From assembly GCA_003542415.1 (NCBI GenBank), contig DPKR01000060.1:1-5139 (forward strand): DNA of 5,139 nucleotides. Direction: 5' to 3'. Positions 1-5,139 of the stretch are shown here, piece after piece. The notes below the pieces were generated by a model. That model was not told the DNA's origin. It did not search any database and saw nothing but the letters and a program-made list of their open reading frames with translations. Source of the stretch: Alphaproteobacteria bacterium. Its GTDB lineage: Bacteria; Pseudomonadota; Alphaproteobacteria; RF32; CAG-239. The first letter of the stretch is position 1. Each line of letters opens with the position of its first letter. Made by a program: the position numbers and the translations under genes.

Positions 1-1837
1 AAAGCATTGTTGTCATTAAATCATACAGTTTTAATGAAATAAAGTGGCGTTGCTCGCGGCGCGACATATTCTCGGGCGCACTTAAACGTTCAGGTTTCAA
101 GAAGGTCAACTCAATCTTTGGAAACCACTTAGTCCTGAGCTTGTTTTTCAAATAAGAAAACTTGCTGAACTGAGCCCCGTTAATGCGTAGCGGCACAATC
201 CGCGCATTTGTTTTATATGCAATCATGCCGGCGCCTTCATATATTTTCATCAAGCCGCCGGTGATGGTGATTCGCCCTTCAGGAAAAATCATCACCTTTT
301 GTCCGGATTTGACCTTGTTGATCAAGGTGCGCATAGACATCGGATTTGTCGGATTTAAGGGCTCAAAATCAACAAAAAGCGAAAACAATTTCATAAACCA
401 CTTTTTGCTCCATTCCGTGTTGATGGCAAATGAAACATCTTCAGGCATAAAAGCTGCAATCAAAAGCCCATCTAAAAGCGAGGTATGGTTTGCAATAATC
501 AAAACATTTTTGCCGGCCTTAATCACATTTTGAGAACCTTCAACCTTCACTTTGAAAAAGAGTTCAAAAACTGCTCTTAAAAGCGAGCGCCAAAAAGCAT
601 TGGGCAACAATTTGCATATTTGAAAAAACACAACAATACTCAAAAGAGCAACGGCCAAAAAAAGCTCTGAAATTGTAAAGCCGATGGCAAGTAATAAAAT
701 CGTGACAAGCGAAATAAGCGCCATTCCGAGTGCATTTAAAATGTTGTTGCCGCCGATGACACTTGCTAAATATGCTTTTGAGGCTGTTTTTTGCATCAAT
801 GTGTTTAAAGGCACAATATAAAACCCGCCGAAAAAAGCCATTATAAAAATCGTTAAACTGATTGAAAGACTATGCGGTGTTTTGAAAAAATCTGCAAGCG
901 CAACAGGAGCATCAGGAGTCGGATAGTGATTTGTATAGTGATATAAAAGATAAAAACAAACACCCATCGCAAACACACTCAATGGGGTATAGGTGGCATG
1001 GATAAAGCCTTTCATCAGGTGCCCGCAAAAGACGGAGCCGATTGCAACCCCCACCGAAAACAACACCAAAAAGAAGGTTATTACCGTGTTTGAAACATTC
1101 AAAACATTGCCCGAAAGCGGATATATTTGCACCACCACAAAAGCCCCGATCATCCAAAACCAAGTTGCGCCTATAATTGAGCGAAAAACAGTTTTGTTTT
1201 GGTAAATCACTTTTAAGGTATTTGATGTTGCCTTGAAAATGTTTTTATGAATAGGCGCATCTTCACGCACGGACGGCGCTTTCGGAATAAAAATAGAGGA
1301 AATCAAGCCGCAGAGCGAAAACAACACAAGAAGAACCAAAACAGCGCCTATCGGCAAAATCGTACCTAAAATAAGCCCGAGTAAAATGGCCATATAAGTG
1401 CCGGCTTCAACATATGCATTGCCGAGCGCAAGTTCATCTTGATGCAAATGTTGAGGCAAAAGAGCATATTTAATCGGCCCGAAAAATGCAGATTGTGTCC
1501 CCATGCATCCAAGCAAAATAACAAGCCCCCACAGGCTGTGAGCCTCATAAACCGCACACGCCCCAAGCATCAGCAAAAGCTCCGTTATCTTCAAAATTTT
1601 TGCAATTTTTGACTTGTCATATTTATCGGCAATTTCGCCCGCCGTTGCCGAAAACAAGAAAAACGGCAAAATAAAAAGCGCCGCAATAATGTTTGAAAGA
1701 ACGGCGGCCTTACTTGCCATTTTCAAGGTCACCATCAAAAGAAGCGCATTTTTAAAAAGATTGTCGTTTAATGCACCCAAAAACTGCGTTATCATTAACG
1801 GTAAAAAACGTTTTGATTTTAAGATTGTATTCGGCAT
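1..1837 (-). CDS. aas: LplT-Aas type fusion: lysophospholipid transporter (MFS) + PlsC acyltransferase, partial at C-terminus
   Basis: This protein probably flips 2-acyl-glycerophospholipids across the inner membrane and re-acylates them, a phospholipid repair pathway known from E. coli LplT and Aas. The first 612 residues are visible; the frame is open at the left edge. Residues about 10-410 form an MFS transporter with many hydrophobic segments. Family signatures are QFLGALNDNLFKN (18-30), GEIADKYDKSK (67-77), a QSAFFGPIKYALLPQ stretch (115-129) and PLNTLMQ (343-349). Residues about 425-605 form a PlsC-type acyltransferase. It has the catalytic NHTSLLD motif (450-456, H451 and D456), FVDFEPLNPTNP downstream, FPEGRIT (518-524) and an LMKIYEGAG stretch (529-537) ending at VPLRI (548-552). 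From memory this half matches E. coli Aas closely. Family members usually continue into an AMP-binding acyl-ACP synthetase domain; that part would lie outside the window (inference). The ATG at 1837 is chosen because AAGGA lies 8 bases upstream. Confidence 0.93.
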   Translation of the reverse strand, partial: MPNTILKSKRFLPLMITQFLGALNDNLFKNALLLMVTLKMASKAAVLSNIIAALFILPFFLFSATAGEIADKYDKSKIAKILKITELLLMLGACAVYEAHSLWGLVILLGCMGTQSAFFGPIKYALLPQHLHQDELALGNAYVEAGTYMAILLGLILGTILPIGAVLVLLVLFSLCGLISSIFIPKAPSVREDAPIHKNIFKATSNTLKVIYQNKTVFRSIIGATWFWMIGAFVVVQIYPLSGNVLNVSNTVITFFLVLFSVGVAIGSVFCGHLMKGFIHATYTPLSVFAMGVCFYLLYHYTNHYPTPDAPVALADFFKTPHSLSISLTIFIMAFFGGFYIVPLNTLMQKTASKAYLASVIGGNNILNALGMALISLVTILLLAIGFTISELFLAVALLSIVVFFQICKLLPNAFWRSLLRAVFELFFKVKVEGSQNVIKAGKNVLIIANHTSLLDGLLIAAFMPEDVSFAINTEWSKKWFMKLFSLFVDFEPLNPTNPMSMRTLINKVKSGQKVMIFPEGRITITGGLMKIYEGAGMIAYKTNARIVPLRINGAQFSKFSYLKNKLRTKWFPKIELTFLKPERLSAPENMSRREQRHFISLKLYDLMTTML

Positions 1838-1845
1838 TTAGGCTA

Positions 1846-1850
1846 TCCTT
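1846..1850 (-). promoter_or_regulatory. Shine-Dalgarno of the LplT-Aas gene
   Basis: On the minus strand AAGGA ends 8 bases before the ATG at 1837. This fixes the start and argues against the later in-frame ATG at residue 15. Confidence 0.8.
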
Positions 1851-1871
1851 TTTTTATTTAAAGAATAACCC

Positions 1872-1901
1872 TTTATAACACAAAACAAATTAAAGAGGCA
1901 A
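1872..1901 (-). promoter_or_regulatory. Candidate sigma70-type promoter of the LplT-Aas gene
   Basis: On the minus strand TTGCCT (1896-1901, 4/6 match to the -35 consensus) is followed after 18 bases by TATAAA (1872-1877, 5/6 match to the -10 consensus). Transcription would start near 1865, giving a leader of roughly 28 bases that includes the Shine-Dalgarno. A local promoter is expected here because a terminator lies just upstream at 1937-1969. This is consensus matching by eye in A+T-rich DNA, so it is moderate evidence only. Confidence 0.5.
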
Positions 1902-1936
1902 GCAAATTACTTACTTATACCGCAATTTAAAAATGC

Positions 1937-1969
1937 AAAAAAAACCGCCCCTTCTGTTGAAGGGACGGT
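1937..1969 (-). terminator. Rho-independent terminator of the HAD phosphatase gene
   Basis: The minus strand carries an 11-bp stem (1959-1969 pairing with 1944-1954) with a four-base AACA loop. The stem is G+C-rich with one G-T wobble and is followed at once by a run of eight T (1944-1937, the first T closing the stem). It starts 17 bases after the phosphatase stop codon. No T run follows on the plus strand, so it acts in the minus direction. It separates the phosphatase from the LplT-Aas gene. Confidence 0.88.
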
Positions 1970-1985
1970 GGCAAAAAAAACATAA

Positions 1986-2825
1986 TTACTTGAATGATTC
2001 AAGTTTCTCATCTGTTGCGATTTTGCTTAACACATGCTTGATATATCGGTCAATCTTTTTGCCGTTGGAATAATCCGCTCCGGCATAAATATTGACCCTG
2101 CCATCATCAAAAAGCTTTTTGGCTCTGGCCTTAGACTTTGAACGATGCGGCTGATAAACGGCAACCGCATAACCACCAAATTTTTTGAGCATTGACATTG
2201 AAGGAACATCTGTGTCACCATCGCCAAAATAGATCATATGATCAAAGGGCACGGGGCGATCTTCATGCGCCATCACGGCATTAACGCTTCTGTCTTGTGT
2301 GTCCAAGCAACCTTTATTGATACGGAACAAATATTGTGTTTTGTCCGTATAGTTCACGATTCGGGCGGGCCATTCAGCCTCACCGTAACCGTTATACATA
2401 AAAGTTGAGGCATAAAGCTTCTTGAAATGTTTGGCAATTTTAGAGCCTTCAACCATTTCTTCTAGCCCGGAAGAAATGATATAGTGCGAGAGCATAATCC
2501 CCTTTGAAAGAGCATAAGCATTGATTCTTTCAAACCATTCTTCAACCCCTTCAAAAAATGTGATATCTTGGCCGCAGGCAACAAAATCCTCACGTCTGAA
2601 AGGAATTTTGCGTGCTTTTGCTTCTTCCAACATACATTTCATATAGCAAAGATTGCTGTCTGCATGGAACTGCTCTGCCATAGCATCCGATTTTGCCCAA
2701 AAATCAGCAGGTGATATATTAAGCTTTTTTAAGAAACCATATTCTTGCATATTACCGGCTGCAAGAGTGCCGTCAAAATCGTAGCATATTGCTACTTCAA
2801 CATACTTCTTCCTCATAGTTGACAT
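1986..2825 (-). CDS. HAD-superfamily phosphatase (haloacid dehalogenase-like hydrolase), substrate unknown
   Basis: This is a complete 279-residue soluble hydrolase, probably a cytoplasmic phosphatase; I see no signal peptide or membrane segment. The HAD motifs are present in order. Motif I is DFDGT at 16-20, with D16 the expected nucleophile and D18 the general acid/base. Motif II is IISSG at 116-120 (S118 or S119). A motif III lysine is probably K162 or K171 in DKTQYLFRINKG. Motif IV is GDGDTD at 201-206 (D202 and D206, Mg2+ binding). Residues about 25-105 are mostly helical in character and fit a cap inserted after motif I, as in phosphoserine-phosphatase-like members. The ADYS stretch (250-253) near the C-terminus resembles other uncharacterised HAD hydrolases. 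The substrate cannot be read from sequence. Neither the ATG at 2825 nor the in-frame ATG at 2816 (residue 4) has a Shine-Dalgarno, so the exact start is uncertain by three residues. It is followed by a strong terminator and probably forms a single-gene unit. Confidence 0.9.
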   Translation of the reverse strand: MSTMRKKYVEVAICYDFDGTLAAGNMQEYGFLKKLNISPADFWAKSDAMAEQFHADSNLCYMKCMLEEAKARKIPFRREDFVACGQDITFFEGVEEWFERINAYALSKGIMLSHYIISSGLEEMVEGSKIAKHFKKLYASTFMYNGYGEAEWPARIVNYTDKTQYLFRINKGCLDTQDRSVNAVMAHEDRPVPFDHMIYFGDGDTDVPSMSMLKKFGGYAVAVYQPHRSKSKARAKKLFDDGRVNIYAGADYSNGKKIDRYIKHVLSKIATDEKLESFK

Positions 2826-2835
2826 AAATATATTT

Positions 2836-2863
2836 ATTTGATGCGCGGTATATCACATCAAAT
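2836..2863. promoter_or_regulatory. Inverted repeat over the phosphatase -10 box, candidate operator
   Basis: ATTTGATG at 2836-2843 and CATCAAAT at 2856-2863 are perfect 8-bp inverted repeats separated by 12 bases. Their centres are 20 bases apart, about two helical turns, which suits a dimeric repressor. The -10 box at 2847-2852 lies between the arms and one arm covers the expected transcription start. The symmetry is seen directly; the operator role is inferred. Confidence 0.45.
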
Positions 2864-2875
2864 ACATTTTGTCAA
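2847..2875 (-). promoter_or_regulatory. Promoter of the HAD phosphatase gene
   Basis: On the minus strand a perfect TTGACA -35 box (2870-2875) is followed after 17 bases by TATACC (2847-2852, 4/6 match to the -10 consensus). Transcription would start near 2840, about 15 bases before the ATG, giving a very short leader without a Shine-Dalgarno. Confidence 0.6.
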
Positions 2876-2954
2876 CATCTATTGCTTTTATCTTGAAAGT
2901 GTTGCAGAGGTATGATGCCTCGATACCCCTTTTTTATTTCCCTTTTTAAGATTC

Positions 2955-2974
2955 AAAAAAAGCTGCACTTTTTT
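2955..2974 (-). terminator. Weak A/T hairpin after the unknown gene, possible terminator
   Basis: An A tract, a single G-C closing pair, a five-base loop and a T tract form a 7-bp stem (2956-2962 with 2968-2974) starting 14 bases beyond the stop at 2988. It has only one G-C pair and no separate T run after the stem, so termination here is doubtful. It is nearly symmetrical and would read similarly on both strands. Confidence 0.25.
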
Positions 2975-2987
2975 GGACATTGTCTCA

Positions 2988-3578
2988 TCAAGCACACCAA
3001 CGACACGCATTTTTTTCAACCAACTCTTGAACTGGTTTTCGCATCATATTGCGAACGGAACTTTTGAGATATTTCATAAAAAAAGAATCTTTAACAGGGT
3101 GCGCGACATAGCCAAAATCATGCTCTTTTTGTGCTTTTTGAAGATGTAGCCAAAGCTGATATTGGGTGTCACTCGGATGGTTATGGCTTATGATTTTCAT
3201 AAGTTCTTCAGTCTCCGGCATATCCAAACGGCTGCATAATAAGAGCTTATAATTTTCTGTTTCTATCTCCTTAATTTGTAATTTATCAGATTTGATGTCT
3301 TCATCCGTAAAACCCGCAATTTCATTATACTTAGGCGCACCTTTAATTGTCGGAATCAGGGTATCTGCGCAATTGGCATAAGCCACAACCTTGAAATATT
3401 TAGGTTGTTCTGCCAAAGCAACCGGCGAGCTTGAAAAAAGGGCTGTCGGAGCTGATAAAATCCGAGCAGACTCATCGCTTGTATACCCTAAGTTTACTAA
3501 TTTTTCTTCCAAAACTTTTTCAAGTTCGGAAACAACCAATGTGCCAAAACACTGCCGAAATGGCCTTTTTATTAGCAA
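2988..3578 (-). CDS. Unrecognised protein, probably the main part of a frameshifted gene
   Basis: I do not recognise this protein. Taken alone the frame gives 196 residues from a TTG codon at 3578, with no Shine-Dalgarno and an in-frame TGA just upstream (3597-3599). That makes this a poor start. A second minus frame from the ATG at 3654 carries plausible coding sequence up to the same place, so the real gene probably began there. Removing one base from the four-base run at 3546-3549 would join the frames into about 221 residues. The visible part is soluble and charged. It has a helical N-terminal stretch (SELEKVLEEKLVNLGYTSDE, 18-37), an ILSAPT segment and a His-rich HNHPSD motif (about 132-137). 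It ends in a basic segment and a CRWCA C-terminus with two cysteines. The GYTSDESARILSAPT region faintly recalls linker segments of PEP-utilising enzymes, but this is too weak for a call. I see no signal peptide or membrane segment. Confidence 0.5.
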   Translation of the reverse strand: MLIKRPFRQCFGTLVVSELEKVLEEKLVNLGYTSDESARILSAPTALFSSSPVALAEQPKYFKVVAYANCADTLIPTIKGAPKYNEIAGFTDEDIKSDKLQIKEIETENYKLLLCSRLDMPETEELMKIISHNHPSDTQYQLWLHLQKAQKEHDFGYVAHPVKDSFFMKYLKSSVRNMMRKPVQELVEKNACRWCA

Positions 3579-3654
3579 AACAAATGCGACTTGAAATCAA
3601 ATCTGCATAAGTGTCGTCTATTTGCAACCGAAATTCATTTAATATAAAATTCAT
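3520..3654 (-). pseudogene. Out-of-frame 5' part of the unknown gene at 2988-3578
   Basis: From the ATG at 3654 a frame of 44 residues runs to TGA at 3520-3522. It begins MNFILNEFRLQIDDTYADLI and continues to KKAISAVF near residues 29-36, which looks like normal coding composition. Its frame differs by one base from the 2988-3578 frame and overlaps its beginning. If one A is removed from the plus-strand run at 3546-3549 the join reads AISAVFGTLVVSELEKV, a natural protein sequence. The whole gene would then be 2988-3654. A TAA lies directly before this ATG, so the frame cannot extend upstream. There is no Shine-Dalgarno. The lesion could be a real inactivating mutation, a homopolymer sequencing error or, less likely, programmed frameshifting. 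Confidence 0.5.
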
Positions 3655-3662
3655 TTAATATA
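3631..3662. repeat. Perfect 16-bp tandem duplication at the start of the unknown gene
   Basis: The 16-base unit AAATTCATTTAATATA occurs twice head to tail at 3631-3646 and 3647-3662 without a mismatch. Each copy contains a minus-strand ATG (3636-3638 and 3652-3654). Because 16 is not a multiple of three, the two ATGs are in different frames. Only the upstream one opens the 44-residue frame; the other meets TAG after six codons. Confidence 0.9.
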
Positions 3663-3675
3663 ATTAAAAAATATA

Positions 3676-3704
3676 TTGAAATAGTTTTTAGAAATGGCTA
3701 GAAT
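3676..3704 (+). promoter_or_regulatory. Promoter of the repeat-rich secreted protein gene
   Basis: TTGAAA at 3676-3681 (5/6 match to the -35 consensus) is followed after 17 bases by TAGAAT at 3699-3704 (5/6 match to the -10 consensus). Transcription would start near 3711, giving a leader of about 38 bases. A second TAGAAT at 3709-3714 could serve as an alternative -10 but has only a poor -35 partner. Confidence 0.65.
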
Positions 3705-3736
3705 TTGGTAGAATTGTTTTGTTTGTGTAAATATCT

Positions 3737-3740
3737 GGAG
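3737..3740 (+). promoter_or_regulatory. Shine-Dalgarno of the secreted protein gene
   Basis: GGAG ends 8 bases before the ATG at 3749. A nearer ATG at 3744 is only 3 bases away and reads ATG GTA TGA, so it is not the gene start. Confidence 0.75.
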
Positions 3741-3748
3741 ACCATGGT

Positions 3749-5139
3749 ATGAAATATTCAAGGACTGCTATCACCCAATTAACCCGTTGGTATAAACAAG
3801 TTTTGATTAAGTGTGCGATGCTTAATGCCATGGTCTTGGCAGGTGTTAGTGTCACATTGCCAATGAATGTGGCTTATGCGGATCAACCGACAATTACACC
3901 AACAAGAGGTGCAAGCTCTATTTACAGCATTATTGATGGTGAAGTAACAGGCAATAACTATAATTTTAAGATCACAGATGGCACAAATACCTATTATTAC
4001 AAAATAAACGTAGATCTCGACAAACTTTCATCACCTAATAATAACATCACTTTTACTCCAACAGAAACTGCTCAAGATCGTTATATTCAAATGGATTTAC
4101 CAACCGGTCGATATGGCAAAATAACAAATTGGCTTACATATGATTACAATGAAGAAGCCGCAAGAACATCTGCTGAATACTATCCAATTACAGCCGAAAC
4201 AATATCTGGTATAAACGGAAAACTTTATAAACTTACACCGGGTAGTGGAAACGAAGTTCTTACAGTTGGAAACACAGGTGATGTTGATACTACAAATGCA
4301 ACTTTAAATTTTGATGTTGTTGATCATGGCGGTATGGTTTATGCTTCAAACCATGGACATGATTTTACAATTGGTAAAATAAGCGGTAATCTTGTAAAAA
4401 CTGATTATGGTGCAATCCTAAAAAATTACAGTTCATCTAATGAAACTAATACTGTTGATACGATTGAAGTTAATGCCATTGGAAATTTATATGGCACAGG
4501 CGGAATGATTGAAAACAGATATCAAAGTGTAATTAATAACATCAATTCTAATTTTATTGCTAATACAGGCAGCGGAGAAGGAGTAATTTTCAATTCCGGC
4601 TCAACTATTAATTCAATAAACAGCGATTTTATAGGCAACACAAGAGCGATATATAACAATCATCACAGTGCTGATTTAGCATATATTGGAACAGTAACAG
4701 GTGATTTTATCGGAAATTATCAGGCAATTATAAACGATAACAGTAACTTAAATCCCGAAGGTCATTCAAAAATTGATTCCGTAAACGGTATGTTTATAGG
4801 TAACTATGTAGGCAGTACTTCTGTAAACGCTGAAGTATTCGGCGGTGCAATAAAAAACTCTGATATTATAGAAACAATAACAGGTGATTTCATTCAAAAC
4901 TATGCCTTTTCAGGATATCAAAATGCTTATGGCGGTGCAATTTATAATGATGGGACAATTGGTATAGATAATGGTTATGGTTTTGCAACAGAGGGCGGTA
5001 TAATTGATTCTTCATTTATCGGTAACGTTGCATTGAGTAATAGTTATAGTAAAACCTCTTATGGCGGTGCAATTTATAACAGTGCAAATTCGCAATCTGC
5101 AGGAATTACGGCACAAACAAAAGATGTTAGTTTTATAGG
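3749..5139 (+). CDS. Secreted protein with Pmp-like FxxN / GGA[I] repeats, probable autotransporter passenger, partial
   Basis: The first 463 residues are visible; the frame is open at the right edge. Residues 1-44 form a long signal peptide. A charged, aromatic N-terminal region (1-21) precedes a hydrophobic core (about 22-39) and an AYA cleavage site after A44, giving a mature start at D45. Such extended signal peptides are common in autotransporters. Residues about 45-265 are rich in Asn, Thr, Gly and Tyr with no domain I can name. From 269 onward short repeats appear. FIxN motifs start at F269, F294, F320, F349, F381 and F423, with a seventh beginning at F462. GGAI occurs at 365, 395 and 439, and a GGII variant at 416. 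FxxN plus GGA[ILV] is the hallmark of chlamydial polymorphic outer membrane proteins, which fold as a beta-helix passenger. I infer a beta-helix exported to the surface, with a C-terminal beta-barrel outside the window. That barrel is not seen, so a non-autotransporter surface protein remains possible. The start rests on GGAG 8 bases upstream. Confidence 0.85.
   Translation, partial: MKYSRTAITQLTRWYKQVLIKCAMLNAMVLAGVSVTLPMNVAYADQPTITPTRGASSIYSIIDGEVTGNNYNFKITDGTNTYYYKINVDLDKLSSPNNNITFTPTETAQDRYIQMDLPTGRYGKITNWLTYDYNEEAARTSAEYYPITAETISGINGKLYKLTPGSGNEVLTVGNTGDVDTTNATLNFDVVDHGGMVYASNHGHDFTIGKISGNLVKTDYGAILKNYSSSNETNTVDTIEVNAIGNLYGTGGMIENRYQSVINNINSNFIANTGSGEGVIFNSGSTINSINSDFIGNTRAIYNNHHSADLAYIGTVTGDFIGNYQAIINDNSNLNPEGHSKIDSVNGMFIGNYVGSTSVNAEVFGGAIKNSDIIETITGDFIQNYAFSGYQNAYGGAIYNDGTIGIDNGYGFATEGGIIDSSFIGNVALSNSYSKTSYGGAIYNSANSQSAGITAQTKDVSFI
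4926..5079 (+). repeat. Exact 22-base repeat pair inside the secreted protein gene
   Basis: The same 22 bases occur at 4926-4947 and 5058-5079, 132 bases (44 codons) apart and in the same frame. They encode the YGGAIYN motif. Identity at synonymous positions suggests recent duplication or gene conversion between repeat units, although the sequence between them has diverged. Confidence 0.75.

Noticed and set aside
183..533. Plus-strand open frame of 116 codons
   Set aside because: It lies entirely antisense to the acyltransferase domain of the LplT-Aas gene, whose catalytic motifs are clear in the minus frame.
912..1841. Several short open frames on both strands (912-1163, 993-1205, 1366-1566, 1614-1841)
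   Set aside because: All overlap the transporter half of the LplT-Aas gene in other frames, lack ribosome sites, and encode no recognisable motif.
2027..2227. Minus-strand open frame of 66 codons
   Set aside because: It is an out-of-frame shadow of the HAD phosphatase covering the motif IV region.
2907..2936. Plus-strand hairpin GAGGTA-TGA-TGCCTC followed by ATACCCC and a T run, terminator-like
   Set aside because: No plus-strand gene lies upstream for it to terminate, the stem is only 6 bp with a wobble pair, and the T run is 8 bases away from the stem.
3391..3594. Plus-strand open frame of 67 codons
   Set aside because: It is antisense to the unknown gene and has no promoter, ribosome site or recognisable sequence.
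3744..3752. Two-codon upstream frame ATG GTA TGA overlapping the start of the secreted protein gene
   Set aside because: Its ATG is only 3 bases from the Shine-Dalgarno, too close for normal initiation; the overlap with the real start is probably chance.
1..5139. Search for tRNA, rRNA, CRISPR, transposase, integrase or toxin-antitoxin pairs
   Set aside because: Nothing in either strand supports any of these; the only sizeable inverted repeats are the terminator at 1937-1969 and the operator-like repeat at 2836-2863.

Overview
The window reads as an A+T-rich Gram-negative chromosome. The evidence is a fused lysophospholipid transporter/acyltransferase of the LplT-Aas type and a secreted, repeat-rich protein that looks like an autotransporter passenger. 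Fused LplT-Aas proteins are familiar from Alphaproteobacteria, so a low-GC, possibly host-associated alphaproteobacterium is my best guess. That guess is inference; no rRNA or marker gene is present. TGA acts as a stop and TGG encodes Trp, so the code appears standard.

Layout. Three units lie on the minus strand and one on the plus strand. (1) Positions 1-1837, minus: the N-terminal 612 residues of an LplT-Aas fusion that runs off the left edge, with its own Shine-Dalgarno and a plausible promoter. (2) Positions 1937-1969: a clear Rho-independent terminator that closes the next unit. (3) Positions 1986-2825, minus: a complete HAD-superfamily phosphatase. Its promoter has a perfect TTGACA -35 box, and its -10 box sits inside an 8-bp inverted repeat that looks like an operator. 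(4) Positions 2988-3654, minus: an unrecognised protein of about 221 residues that appears to be split by a one-base frameshift near 3546-3549. A perfect 16-bp tandem duplication lies at its start. (5) Positions 3655-3748: a divergent intergenic region with a good plus-strand promoter. (6) Positions 3749-5139, plus: a secreted protein with a long signal peptide and Pmp-like FxxN / GGA[I] repeats, running off the right edge.

The two largest coding regions are open at the window edges, so each lacks a stop here. The genes do not form one obvious pathway. The left gene concerns membrane phospholipid repair, the phosphatase substrate is unknown, and the right gene is a surface or secreted protein. 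Terminator and promoter positions suggest separate transcription units rather than an operon. I see no RNA gene, CRISPR array, transposase or integrase, and no gene-free stretch longer than about 160 bases. I do not see a clearly new biological system. The most useful second looks are the frameshifted gene, the putative operator of the phosphatase and the repeat protein.
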